A stretch of 64,000 nucleotides of DNA from Amylostereum areolatum (GCA_012932865.1 SAXG01000032.1:248001-312000); one strand, 5' to 3'. Positions 1 through 11,826 are shown, counted from the stretch's first letter. The notes: generated from the letters alone by a model not told the origin. Program-made: numbers and translations.

Positions 1-2910
1 GTGGTGCCCGCAACGACCCAGAAATGCACGGGGCGCGTTTTCCCCGGGACAACCTCGGATCCGCGCGCGTTCGCGCGCTCGTACGACTACGTGATTGTCG
101 GTGCGTTTCATCCGATTCACGAAAGCATTCACGCGGTTTGATCGTGTTCTGTCACGGATGCAGGAGGAGGGACGGCGGGGCTTGCGCTGGCGTCAAGGCA
201 AGTCATGTAATTTCTCCCCATGCTCGCGCTTTCCCTGATACAAAAAAACAGACTTACGGACGACCCGAACGTGCACGTCGGCGTTATCGAGGCAGGCATA
301 TTTCACCAAGATGACCCGCTCATCGACGAACCCGGTGCGCCATCATCACTTCCATATTTTCGTGTTCCCCGCCTCTGACGAAGAGAAATAGTAAACGCGG
401 GCCTTGTCAACGGAAACCCGGACTATGACTGGAATTTTGTCAGTGTGCCGCAGCCCAACGCGAACGGGCGCGCCGTAGAGATGCCACGGTATGTCATTTG
501 TCTCTGAGCCTTTGTCGCTTCCCTCAGGCTATTCGCTATCCGCTGACCGCTCGAAACAGCGGGAAAATGATCGGCGGCTCGAGCGGCTTGAACAGTCTTG
601 CGTGGACACGCGGCTCCAAGCCCGAGTACGACGCCTGGCACGCACTCAGCGGCGACGCAGGCTGGGGGTGGGACGGGTTGTTGCTCTATCTGAAGAAGGC
701 CGCGGCTGTGTTCGACGATGAAGCGAATGGGGCGCCGCAGACAGCTGCAGACTCGTACGAGTCGCAATTCGAGGGTTTCGATGGGCCCGTGTCGGTATGT
801 GCCCTCAAGTCGCGAGGGTACATGAGCGATATTGATTTTCTCTATAATGGTAATGCTAGGCATCGTATAACGCGTGGTACTCGGACCCGTTCCCGCTGTA
901 CCAGGAAGCTCTACAAAAGTTTGGACTTAGCGTGAACACCGACCCCGTCCGTGATGATCCCAATCCCCTCCTCTCTCATCCCTTTGAATAGTTAATACTT
1001 ATGATTATTGCAGGACAATGGCACTACCAGAGGCATCACCAACACCCGCTCAGACGTCGACCGGCCCACGGGAACGCGCTCGTACGCCGCCGCGGCGTAT
1101 TATTGTCGGTTCGGGACGCGGGCCAACTTCCACGTCCTAACGGGAGCGCAGGTACGTTAGGCTTTTGACTTCAGAAAAGCGACAAGTTAAGTGTGACATT
1201 TGGGTGAAGGCTACGAAGGTACTTGCAAGGAAGGCTTCCGATGGGGTCGTGGCGACGGGCGTTGCTTACGCGTCTGGAGGAAACACCTTCATCGCGAACG
1301 TCACGCGCGACGTTATCCTCGCCGCTGGATCGTTCCAGTCACCGCAACTCTTAGAATTGTCCGGTATGTGACTTCGCGCGCGCTCATGCTAAGCTCTTAT
1401 TTAATGCAATCGTACGTTAGGTATCGGAAACAAGACGCTGTTGAGCGGCCTCGGAATTGAGACCCTGCTCGATCTCCCCGGGGTGGGCGAAAATCTCCAG
1501 GTAAGCTTCCGACGCACGTTAAAAGAGAAGTGTTAGAGGACAACGAAGGCGTTTTCAGGACCACCTCTTCGTCGCTACGCAGTTCCAGCTCAAACCTGGG
1601 ACGCTCACCTACGGTTTGTACCTCTCTTGTATGCTATTCTGTCCGCAACCTCCTCGTCTCACATCGTACTCTACAGACGAGCTCCGAATAAACGCGACGT
1701 TCGCGGCCGAGCAAAGCGCCCTCTAGTGTGTCCCCCCCTGTCCGTGAACTATACGTGCTGACCATTTCATTCAGCAATGCCACGGGCACGGGCCTTCTCG
1801 CAGGCACCGACTCCGCACTCACCTTCCTCCCGTTTTCCGCCTTCCTCTCGGCTGCCGACACTCAGGCAATGCTCACGGCGTTCGACGCGTTTGTCGCGAG
1901 CACGAGTCCCTCTCCGCTCGCCGCGGCACAGTATGCGATCCACCGTAGCTGGCTCGAGGACGGGAACGTGCCCCAGGTCGAGGTGATTATGTGGAGCAAG
2001 GGAGTTATCGACGTAGCTGCGAACGAGAGCTATATCACCGTACTGGGAGGCGGGGTGGTGAGTTGTCCTGTGTATCCTGAACACAACATATCGTGCTTAC
2101 AACAGCTTGTAGCACCATCTTTATCGTGGCTCAGTGGTGCGACTGTCCGCTCTCGTTTTCCTACGAGTTCGTGGACTCAATTTGTCTATGCGATAGCATA
2201 TCAATTCCTCGGATGGGCTCGCACATCCAACTATAAACCCTTCTTTCCTCACTAATGAATTTGGTGAGCACGTTCGGTTTGATATCTCTCCTTGCAAATT
2301 AATTGATAACGGGTCGCCTTTTTCTCGATAGATACCGCGACCGTTCTGCACGCTTTGAAGCTCGCGCAAAGCACGGGTGGCCTCGATCCATTATCGACCA
2401 TCGTTGTCGAACAGACGGCCCCAGGTGCTCTGAATGACACGGCCTTGCTTAGGTACTTTCTCTCGACCTGTTCGCGTCGTGCAGTGTCTGATTCTCTGTG
2501 CTTCACGACAGTTATATTCGGGAGACAGTCTCGGTGGGTTCACCGCCTAGTTTCCCTTCTGAAGCTTCTTGTGACCAGCATTGTTTCGTCAGACTGCGTC
2601 CCACCCTATAGGCACCGCTGCCATGGCCAGACGCGAACTCGGAGGTAAAGCTCCTCCCTTTAGAGCTTGTCCGACCCTTTCCTAACGTCCACCGTTCAGG
2701 CGTCGTCGACTCGGGCCTCAAGGTCTACGGCACGACGAACCTGCGCGTGTGTGACGCGAGCGTGTTCCCGTTGAGCATTGGTACTCATCTACAGTCGACC
2801 GTCTACGCGGTGGCCGAAAAGGTGAGAATGCTATCTGCCACCCCCGCGGATGTCGTTGCTGATCTCGGCACCAGCTCGCGGATGTGATCAAGACGGAGCA
2901 CAGCTACTAA
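1..2910 (+). CDS. GMC oxidoreductase, aryl-alcohol oxidase/choline dehydrogenase-like (5' partial)
   Basis: FAD-dependent GMC-family alcohol oxidase or dehydrogenase. The reading frame is open at the left edge, so the start and any signal peptide lie outside. Nineteen exons join in frame: 1-100, 164-197, 252-334, 392-488, 560-794, 860-946, 1014-1151, 1210-1363, 1421-1500, 1559-1613, 1677-1725, 1775-2057, 2113-2136, 2197-2263, 2332-2452, 2512-2533, 2593-2644, 2700-2821, 2875-2910 (612 codons). Visible motifs are the Rossmann dinucleotide site YDYVIVGGGTAGLALASR, the GMC signature region GKMIGGSSGLN, the active-site HPIGTAAM, and the second catalytic histidine in GTHLQSTVYAVAEK near the C-terminus. 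The second intron (198-251) has a GC donor (AAG|GCAAGT). All motifs are intact, so it should be active. The substrate is unknown; as first gene of a likely terpenoid cluster it may oxidise a pathway alcohol, but lignin-related aryl alcohols are equally possible. Confidence 0.9.
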
Positions 2911-3202
2911 TGACACCTTCTGGGTCGGGTTTACACCATGTAGGTTTGATTTAATATGACGGTCGTCGGGCTTCTTGAGTTTCGACGCGCGCCTGAAGCT
3001 GATGGTGAGAGGAAGGGTGTAAGGACCAGAAGATGGTGTACCGTGTTTTCGTGTCAGATGCACCAGAGGTTCCTCTGGGATTGACCCTCATTCTGATATT
3101 CAACAGATATGCCTCATTTGGATAATGACGACGCCCAGAACTGTCCTGCCGGATATAAAGCGCATTCCTGCATCACTCTGCAATGTCGAACATCGCTCGG
3201 TC

Positions 3203-4060
3203 ATGTCTTTACTCAAAGTCCCTATCCTTCTCACCGGCGCGGTCGTGACCTGGAAGGCCCTGACGCCCCCAAACGTCTCGTCCCAGTCCGAGCAGTTATC
3301 TTCAACGTTCATTGGCCGGAACGCCCCGCGGTTCACCGCGTTCTTAAAGGCATCTAAACCCTCCCCACTCTCGACTTCGATGTTCATTGTGGTTGCTATT
3401 CCAGATTGCGCACGCGGTGTTCTGCATCTTTGAGATGCTGCTGATTATAACACATCATCTTCCCCACGCGTCGAAGGCGCGAAGCACCCTGCTTGTGATC
3501 CTGCCCGCACTGGACGCGTCCCCAGCGAAGATACAGCAGCTACAGGCCACACCGTCCTTCCTCGTCGGATCAGCGGTGGGAATAGCAGGGGCCTCCCTTC
3601 GTCTGTGGTGTTACCGTGTCCTCGGTCGCCTTTTTACCTTCGAGATGTCGATTCGGTCCGGTCACAAACTTGTAACCACCGGTCGGTCCCGCTCTCCACC
3701 TCCCCTTCCATCTCTGCTCTCTAGGTACTACATGAAGTTCTGATCCTGGGCGCCCACTTTTTTTAAGGTCCATACGCCTACGCTCGGCACCCGTCGTACA
3801 CGGGCCTTGTTATGACGGTCGCGGGAGAAACTCTCGTGCAGCTCTCCGCGGGCTCGTGGCTGCGCGTCTTCGACCTCCTCGACACGCCGTACGCCAAGGC
3901 CTACCTTTTCATGCTGGCGGTGCCTATGTCGTTGATATCCTACAGCGCAACGGGCCCACGGCTCGAGCGTGAGGAGCGAGCGCTGAAGGAACGTTTCGGG
4001 GACGAATGGCAGGCGTGGGCGAGGAAGACCCCGTACAAACTCATCCCGCTGTTGTATTGA
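3203..4060 (+). CDS. isoprenylcysteine carboxyl methyltransferase (ICMT/Ste14)-like membrane protein
   Basis: Predicted 238-residue membrane methyltransferase from exons 3203-3349, 3405-3681 and 3768-4060. The C-terminal half carries the ICMT hallmark: GPYAYARHPSYTGL, then hydrophobic segments, then RLEREERALKERFGDEW before the terminus, matching the SAM-binding region of the family. Known ICMTs methylate the C-terminal prenylcysteine of CaaX proteins in the ER; basidiomycetes also carry many short paralogues of unknown substrate. The first intron only works with a GC donor (AAG|GCATCT) or else the gene has a frame break near 3350-3404; I prefer the intron because RFTAFLK runs naturally into IAHAVFCIFEMLLII. 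The neighbouring UbiA prenyl enzyme makes a cluster-specific role conceivable. The family is well supported; the role is inferred. Confidence 0.75.
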
Positions 4061-4698
4061 GCCCATTTGATGAGGTTGAGAAGAGAGGTACCGAAGCGGG
4101 AACCCTAGAAGGACTGCTGTATCAGAATCAGTAACACTGACGCCAATGCGCGCGAGCGTGCAGGAACGACCGGTACCGCGAAGCAAGGGCCAAGTGTAGG
4201 ACGGTTCAAATTTGTGCTCTCTGGTTATGTATCGTGACCCACGGCCTTCGTCCGCGCACCTTGAGTGTTCGCGACCGAACATACGGCGAGGACCCATGAG
4301 CACGACACGAGGCTGTCTGGCGCCTTCGTCCGTTGAGCCCGGTCAACGTGGGCCTATACTGGAACGTCGGGAACCTTTTCCAAAACGGCTTGGCGTTCAA
4401 AAATTTCCGTCATGTTGCCCCAAGCCCGGGCTTATGGTCTTTGGGACTTGATATCGACTGCCAGCAAGCATTATACCCTCTGGCAATGATGGCACCGGGG
4501 AGGGCGGCGCGATCACCAAAATTCATGCGCACGGATATGGTGAGTCAAGCTCTGGTGGCATCGACTGCAGTGTTGGACTTTTCTGATGAGTTCGACTCGT
4601 TCTCGTTCGAATACTGATAGTCTTCTCTTCCACATGCAGCTTCCTTGCGACTTGATACGTATAATCCATCCGACGACTCCGACTAGCCCCCACATCAG
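4061..4698. other. intergenic stretch, no gene seen
   Basis: Spacer between the ICMT-like gene and the UbiA-type gene. Short open frames exist on both strands but none has recognisable motifs or sensible splice continuity. It probably holds the promoter of the UbiA gene. Confidence 0.5.
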
Positions 4699-6013
4699 AT
4701 GCCAGATGGTGTATACCTGTTACAACTTCCTCTGTGGCTGTCGCTCCCGGTCGCGTGAACCTTGCTTATTCTCATTGGGATAATATCTGCTAGTCTTCTT
4801 CAGTTGAGATCCACCAGTAACGGAAGACTTCTCATAAGCGTGCGCGGAAGACTCGTCGTGGGCACGTCCATCCCCTTCACATGTCGAAGACGCTCACATC
4901 CCCGGCTTTGTCATTTCCTCTCTCATTTCCTCTCTCCTTTCCCATCTCATCCCTCCTTGCTGAGTATGTCCTGGGACCGTGCATCAAGCATGCACATACC
5001 GCGATTCTATTCACCTGGACGGATTACAAGACAATCTTCTTCCCCATCGTGAGCTTCTCTCCCGCGATCGAACCTTGTCTGTTTCCTGTCCGGCGCAAAG
5101 TCTGACTGACGGACTCATACCTCTGCCAGACCATATTCGCGTCCGCGACGGCCCCTGTATACTCGCCGCTGCATCTGCTTCAGGGATGCATCTGGGTCTG
5201 GTGGCACCTCCTCCTCTGCAACGTCTCCAACCAAGCCGGCAGCAAAGAAGAAGACGCAATCAACCGCCCGTGGCGGCCACTCCCCTCCGGGAGGGTCACC
5301 GTCGAACAGGCGGCCATTCTCCGAAAAGTAGTCGTCATGCTCTGCATCACCGGGTCCGCCTTCTACGGCAGCGACATCGTGCTCATCACCCTCGGGCTCG
5401 CCGCAACCACGTTTTTCTATGACGAGATGGGGCTGGCGGCGCATCCGATCGGCAAAAATTTCTGCAATATATGGGGGTACACGATGTTCCAGGCCGCAGC
5501 TACTAAGCTCATGAGTATGGACTTTCACTTCATCCTGTTCGTGCTGCTAACTCACTGCGCGCTTGTGCAGGCCGCGAGCACGTCCTCGATTCAACCTCGC
5601 TCTCAGCCGTCGTCCTCAGCGGCCTCACCATCTTCACCACGATTCAGGCGCAAGACTTTCCCGATGTCGAGGGAGATGCCGCAATTGGACGTGTCACCTT
5701 CCCAATTTATGCGCCTGAATTATCGCGGTGGTTCACCCTCTTCGCCATCCCGGCGTGGTCGGTGTTCCTCAGCTGGTTCTGGGCTATCGGAATGATGAGC
5801 AGCGCGGCGGTCTTGCTTCTCGGCGTGTTCGTTGGATTGAGGTACTTCTATTTGAGGAGCCCTCCTGCGGACAAGAAGACTTACCGCATATTCAACGTGC
5901 GTGCGATACTCTGCATCTCGATTGTGGAACTTACCAAAGGGTTCGCATAGGTTTGGCTCATCCTCATGTTTCTTCTTCCGTCACACACACGCACGGGGAT
6001 ACTACATCTCTGA
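4699..6013 (+). CDS. UbiA-family membrane prenyltransferase or terpene cyclase
   Basis: Polytopic UbiA-superfamily enzyme. Exons 4965-5048, 5130-5514, 5571-5896 and 5951-6013 give 285 residues; a short first exon lies upstream (ATG at 4699 or 4706 are candidates) but its donor is unresolved. The two Mg-diphosphate motifs are present: NQAGSKEEDAINRPWRPLPS in the first cytosolic loop and DFPDVEGD in the second. Around them are strongly hydrophobic helices (for example RKVVVMLCITGSAFYGSD and WSVFLSWFWAIGMMSSA). The motif NQxxxxEEDxxNRPWRP resembles the fungal branch that includes the membrane sesquiterpene cyclase of fumagillin biosynthesis as well as aromatic prenyltransferases, so either isoprenoid cyclisation or prenyl transfer in the ER membrane is expected. 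It sits between an ICMT-like enzyme and hydrolase/P450 genes, fitting a terpenoid or meroterpenoid cluster. Confidence 0.82.
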
Positions 6014-6614
6014 GTGTATCATAGTCCAAACCTCAATTTACCTGCAGTGTGTGTGTGTATCCTTCTGAGTTTCAGTTGCCTTGCAAACACAACCCAAGCG
6101 AGAATCCGCGTCGCGTCCAAAATTCTCATCACGTGCTATACAATGCCGGCAATGCGCCGAGCCGATGGTCACGGTGCATCTAACACTGTGAACTTTTCCT
6201 GTGCCACTGCCAATCATCCCCAGATTTCCTACCCATTTTGCCACCATTGTCTCTGATCCCCTAACAATTGCTCTAAACACTCGTTCACGTCTCAAGGTCT
6301 CACGTAACCTTCGGAACATCAACCCTTTGGTGGCGTCCAGGATGCTGGTGACGCAGTTGTTGACTCCGAGTCCTTCCCGCGGTGAAGGATGGGGGACAGG
6401 AACCGTGATGAACCAAAGGTGGTATACCCTGCATTAGTACTTAGTCTCCCAAGGATGGACAGACAAGGTATTCGCCAGTGGGCATCACTCTCCGATGCAG
6501 TTGCTCAACTGGGTTTGCAGAATCGCACTTCTTCCCTGTGGACATCGGTTTTTATCCAACGCCGCACGTACCCCATCCCAGTTTTCCGCTAGTCCAATCC
6601 GTTTCTCGCCCGCC
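6014..6614. other. intergenic stretch, no gene seen
   Basis: About 600 bases between the UbiA gene and the hydrolase. No recognisable protein or RNA; it presumably holds the 3' UTR of one and the promoter of the other. Confidence 0.5.
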
Positions 6615-7824
6615 ATGATTACTGCCACATCCGTCGTCAGTCCTTCAGGCGTTGAGCTCCAGTATATCGACACTGGCGCGCCCTCCAAGGCGTCATATGT
6701 CACTTTGTTTGCAGTTCACGGAATGTACTGGAACAGTCGTATGTGCCCTCTTCGTCCTCTATTATATCTTGCTCACCTTCCTCTGAATGCATCAGGCGTA
6801 TTTCAAAAGATCCAGCCTATCGCGCACGCTCGCGGCATACGCGTCGTCGCCGTCACCCGCCGCGGTTTTCCCGGATCCACGCCCTTCACTCCAAGCGAAT
6901 CGGCTACCGTCAGGACAGGGAGTACTGCGTCCAAGAATGCATGGATGGATGATCGTGGACGCGAGCTGGCTACGCTAGTGTCCAACTTCATCAAGGACGA
7001 ACAACTCCCGGCGCTTTCTAAGGACGGTAAAACCGGCGGCGTCGCGCTCTTCGGGTGGTCTCTCGGAGTACCCTTCGTGCTCAACCCCCTCGTGAGCACC
7101 CCTACGCTCCCTGCCGACGTCCGCAAGCGCTTCTGCAACAACCTGCGTGCGGTTCTCCTCTACGGTATGTTCTGTACACCTCTCTGAACACCGCGGATAC
7201 TTATACTGTATCTCTACAGAACCTGGTACAGGGATTGCTGGGCTTCCCACCCCGTCACAGTACTGGAGCCCTGCGATGGATACTGCCCTGCCAGCCAGCG
7301 AACGCTACCCGGCCTACGTTCAATGGATGACTGCCTACTTCCAGCACGGCAATCTATCTATGCGCGACACCAGCGTGCTTTCTTACTGGGTGCCCAGCGC
7401 CGCGCGCCCACCCTCAATCTTCACCGACCCTACCAAGATGGCGGCCTTGATCACCTCGGACCCCAACTCCTACCTTGACCAGGCCTTCTTGAGCGGCATG
7501 CAAGCGCAACTTCGCGCGTACCACCGCACCGCGATGTTCGATCCGTCGACGAGGGCGTTGTTCCCGAACATGACGATGACGGTATTCTCGGGAGAGCGTT
7601 CGCCGTCCTGGGGACCTGCTGCTTTCTGGCAACTTGAAGACGAGGCGGCGGAGCTGGGAGCCGAAGGAAGAGTCGCGTTCAAAGTGCTTCCGAGGTCCAA
7701 CCACTTCGTGAGTGGACGTTTCTCCCTCGGTGCTTGCACGAATGCTCAGTCCCCCTGTCTGCAGATGCACTGGGATAATCCGGAAGGGATGGTTGACGTT
7801 ATTCAGGAATATCTGGGGCTGTAG
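6615..7824 (+). CDS. alpha/beta hydrolase, cytosolic paralogue
   Basis: Serine hydrolase fold, 346 residues from exons 6615-6738, 6796-7164, 7220-7707 and 7765-7824. The N-terminal strand region reads VTLFAVHGMYWNS (HG oxyanion motif), the nucleophile elbow is FGWSLGVPF (G-x-S-x-G), and the likely catalytic histidine is in LPRSNHF just before the last intron. It lacks a signal peptide. It is a clear paralogue of the minus-strand gene at 10511-11826: the three introns lie at the same places and phases, exon 2 is 369 nt in both and the last exon is 60 nt in both. It could hydrolyse an ester or lactone in the surrounding pathway; no substrate can be named from sequence. Confidence 0.85.
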
Positions 7825-8256
7825 ATGCAGTGTGCGATTGTGTATGGGAAAATACATGTCCGTCGTTGTGCCGCATATCGACATGTACCAGGAATTTTCC
7901 TTGCGAACACTCATGAAGGCACAGAATAATACTTGCCATTCCCACCAACAGCGCTCCCCGCCGCGTTTGTTCCCTCGCATGCACTGATAGTGTGATACCG
8001 TCCGGTTGGAAGATCAACATCAGTCGAAGTTCAAGTTGCAGTGCGTCCCGTGGGCGGTGGCACTAATCAGAAATCGGCGCCGATAATCGCACGTCATGGT
8101 AAATGCAAGGTAGTTCAGTTCGCTCTATAAAAAATTGCCGTCCACCATCCACCGTGCCTCACCGTTGTCCTGCTGATACACCCGTAAGTAGTACCCTCCC
8201 AGTTTCGACAGCCATTTCATCGAACGCGACGACGAACTGCCTTCAGGACATCCATC
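7825..8256. other. intergenic/promoter stretch upstream of P450
   Basis: No coding signal. It contains the TATA-like box listed separately and should be the promoter and 5' UTR of the P450 starting at 8257. Confidence 0.5.
8126..8132 (+). promoter_or_regulatory. TATA-like box of P450 gene
   Basis: TATAAAA about 125 bases before the ATG at 8257, in a plausible core-promoter position. Sequence match only. Confidence 0.4.
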
Positions 8257-10393
8257 ATGAGTGCCAGGTTTGACTTCCCCCCTCAATTATACGCCATTGG
8301 GATCTCTCTTGCGCTAGTCCTGCTGGTCTCCCTGCGAATGCGAGGATTCCAACGCCCGCTTCCCCCTCGTGCGTGCGGCGCGTCTGTTACGACCTATCAC
8401 GTGGTCTCACCTCGATTTGCTTTCCTTAGAATATGTCAAACCCGCCGACTCCTCCGACAAACCATGGGTCGCATACGCCAAATCCGCGCGCCGTCTCGGT
8501 CGAGTCTTCTCTTGTCAGCACCAACCCCAGAACGCTTACCGGTATTTGGTTTACCAGGTCCGCTCATCTCCCTCCCCCGCCCGCGGCGCCCCTTTGGCGC
8601 CCACATCATCGTCGTGAACAGTCCAGCCGCTGCGAACGACCTGCTCGACAAGCGACGCACGTTCGCCTGCCGCCCGCGCTCTCCAATGGCCGAGCTCACC
8701 GGGCGACAGAACAACGTCGGGTTCTCGTATTATAGCGACCGGCTGCAGCGCATGCGGCGCGTGCTGCACGCGTCCTTAAACGTGCAAGCCGTGGAGAGGT
8801 TGTGGGGCGGCCTGATCGAGGAGCACTCTGTCGGGCTCGTCCAAGCGATTTCAACGTACCGCTCTGAGGACGGAGATAGCATCTCTGAAATCGTGGAACG
8901 GTGCGTTCATCTGAAGCGACGCATCCCTCTGCTAAGGCCGTGACCGTCATCATCTAACCGGTGCTTTCTTGTAGGAATGTACAAGAGTTGATCGTCTCGC
9001 TGACGTACGGTCACAAGCCCGACGAGGAGTACATTCGCGTCGCGCGCGGCGTGATGACCGACACGATGAAAGGCCTCCAGCCAAGCAGGTGGATGGTGGA
9101 CATTATCCCTGCCCGTACGTCTCCTGGTCGCGTCGACGACTCGTCATTCAAAATTACTTATGACGTTTCGCAGTGAAATGGGTGCCCGGCTGGATTCCCG
9201 GTGCAGGCTTCAAGCGATGGGCAGCGGATGCACGCGAGCTTTTCAATAAGATGACAGGCGTGCCGTTCGACGGAGTGAAAGCTGAAATGGTACGCGTACC
9301 TCACAATGCTGGCCGGATGCTGAGGGTATGATAATTCGTTTCAGGCAAGAGGCGACGCAGGGCCGTCCTTTGTGATGTTTTCTTTGGAAGGTCTTCCGGT
9401 GAACCATTCGAAAGAAGATGAAGATATTGTCCGATTTTCCGCTGGCAGTTTATTCAGCGGTATGTATTTTATTGACCTAGACTTCTCTATGGTACTCAAG
9501 CACGTAATATCTACAGCTGGCTCGGACACGGTATGTATTCATCGATAGGTACTCGCGCACCCAGCCTGATGTGTCAACCCCACCGCAGACGGCGGGCGTG
9601 CTTCTCACCTTCATCCTCCTCATGACGCTCCACGAAGCCGTGCAAGACCGCGCCCACGCCGAGATTACCAGCGTTCTCGGGCCATGGCACCATCTTCCCG
9701 CCCTTTCCGACCAGCCTTCCCTTCCTTACATCGATGCGATCGTACAAGAGGTGCATCGGTTTCACCCGGCCGTCCCACTGGCCACACATAGCAATTACGC
9801 CGAGGAGGAGTACGAAGGTCAACGCGTACCGAAGAAAAGTTGGATCCTCGCCAATATCTGGTGCGTGAGCATGCCAGTTTTACTAGTTTATGGATCAGGG
9901 CATGATACATGGTATGAGTTTAGGTCGATGGTTCATGATGAAGCACTGTATCCCAACCCAGACGTATTCGATCCCGACAGGTTTCTCTCCAAGGGCGGTG
10001 TCGAACCGCAGACCGATCCTCGAACGTTTACTTTCGGATTCGGACGACGGTGTGTCCGCCTCTCGCATCATCAGCTCCACTGAGTCTTCACTAAGAGCTC
10101 TTGCAGGCGCTGCGCGGGTCAGCATCTTGCGAATGCATCACTTTATCTGTACATTGCTCGGATGCTCACCCTATATCGTTTACTCCCCGAGCTTGACAAG
10201 GATGGCACTGCGTCCCCGCCGCCACTCGAATTCGAAACCGCATTTGTACCGTGCGTGTTTTCTACCTCCCTCTTCTCACCGACGATGAGACCGAACAACC
10301 CGCATCTACAGCACCCCCAAGCCGTTCCGCTGTCGGTTTGTCCTTCGCGAGGGTGCCGCAGAAATTCTGGCACACCTGCATCCTCAAAGATGA
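8257..10393 (+). CDS. cytochrome P450 monooxygenase
   Basis: Microsomal P450 of 510 residues from eleven exons: 8257-8368, 8430-8498, 8558-8900, 8975-9114, 9174-9289, 9345-9459, 9517-9530, 9589-9860, 9924-10049, 10107-10250, 10312-10393. An N-terminal membrane anchor (YAIGISLALVLLVSL) is followed by the family's NSPAAANDLLDKR segment, the I-helix AGSDTT, the K-helix ExxR in QEVHRFHP, the PERF-like DPDRF, and the haem loop FGFGRRRCAGQ. Exon 7 is only 14 nt and encodes most of the oxygen-activation motif. Oddly, the proline-rich hinge (PPGP..PLIGN) that normally follows the anchor is missing; the text goes from FQRPLPP almost directly to PWVAYAKSARRLG. It resembles basidiomycete O-methylsterigmatocystin-oxidoreductase-like P450s. 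Probably a tailoring oxygenase of the cluster. Confidence 0.88.
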
Positions 10394-10510
10394 CACTGGC
10401 TGTATGCAATAAATTGGTCAAATTAAAGAGGTGTATTGTTAGATATATACCAGAAAATCAGCCAAATGTGCGTAAACTATACGAGCTCAGTTACAATGAA
10501 AACGAGTATC

Positions 10511-11826
10511 CTATCCGTCGATGATGTCATGGTAAACGTCCAAGGTCTCCTCCGGCTCGTCCCAGTGTATCTAACGCAGTCAAAGGTAAGAAAGAGTTCT
10601 ACAAGAACTATAGCCTACGAGTACTCACGAAATGGTTCACCCCGGGAATGACCTTGAATTGCACGTTGCCACCCAGTTCCGTGTTGTTATCCTGCACGAC
10701 CCAACCTGCATAAATCCCAAACGACGCCGTGCGTGTCCCGTAGATAAACCACCTCTTCAAATTTGGCAATATCGCGCTGACGGTGTCGTTAAATACGGAA
10801 CCGACATAGTCCGCGTGGAGCTGGGGCGTCGCGTTGAGCATCTCAAGGTCGATGAACGCGTTCGTACCCGTCTCGAGTGTGGTGTCGATCCGGGCCGAGT
10901 CGTTCCAGATGGACGGCATGCGCGTGAAGGAGGGCAGGATGTATTGCAGCACGTTCGGGTCGCGCGTCGAGAGGTTGCCGTGGTCAAAATATGCCGTCAC
11001 CCATTGCCCAAAGGCGGGTCCTTGGATGTCCGCCGGGATCGTGTCGTCGATCTGTGGCACCCAGTTCTTTGGCGCGGCGAGCAGCCCGAGAACATTGGTG
11101 GCAGGCTCTGCACGTTGCGAACATATGTCAGGACACGCGGATAAGGTCGGAGAGAGCAAGGTGAACGCACCGTGCAGGACGAGTGTGCGGAGGCGCGCGC
11201 CTAGACGCGCCTGCACGTCCGCGGACAGACTGGTCACATGCGAGATGGCGGCGAGCGAGACGACGTTTCCGAACGACCAACCGATGAGTGCGGCACCTCC
11301 TGTCTTGCGGTCCGCGGAGACGGGCGGGATGCTATTCTGCTGCATGAACGTGTCCATGAACGTGAGCAGCTCGACGCCGAGGTCTGTGAACATCGCGTCC
11401 CTCGCGGTGTCCGTCCCGTTGGCGATCGTGGTCAGCTCTTCGTCCGTCAATGTCGTCGAGCCTCCGTAACCCCGGCGGTTCACCGCAACGATCCGGAAAC
11501 CACTTGCGGGGGCAATGGCCTGAACGTTGCTGAATATACCTTGCGGAGACGTGTGAGATTGACCAGGAGAAATGAACTAAGAAGCACGCACCAGCGTTGA
11601 ATCCCATGCCATTCACCGTAAAGATTGTGATGTATCCCGCATCGGCCGGGGCGCCACTATCTGTATAGGTAAGTTGTGTGCTTCCGGGTCCGACTACGAT
11701 GGATCCGTTCAAGATCGTTGTCCTAGGGGAGAGGCCCCGGGACGAGTCGACGGCGCTCACGAAACCGAGGAGGAAAAGAAGTGCCAGGAGTTTGCCGTGG
11801 AGTGCCGCCATGATTGAGTGGGACAT
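10511..11826 (-). CDS. alpha/beta hydrolase, secreted/ER paralogue
   Basis: Alpha/beta hydrolase of 380 residues on the minus strand: exons 11592-11826, 11171-11539, 10629-11107 and 10511-10570. The N-terminus has a signal peptide (LHGKLLALLFLLGFVSAV) absent from the paralogue at 6615-7824. The nucleophile elbow is IGWSFGNVV; a histidine sits in IPGVNHF before the last intron, and the last exon HWDEPEETLDV parallels HWDNPEGMVDV of the paralogue. Several N-x-S/T sites (for example NGS, NAT, NDT) fit a secreted protein. I chose the first Met at 11826; Met at 11811 is also possible. The gene converges with the P450 and shares an ancestor with the upstream hydrolase, so a local duplication with relocalisation is likely. 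Confidence 0.87.

Noticed and set aside
10834..11469. Plus-strand ORF of 211 codons opposite the secreted hydrolase
   Set aside because: Crosses the hydrolase's intron and exons without motifs; the minus strand has the GxSxG enzyme.
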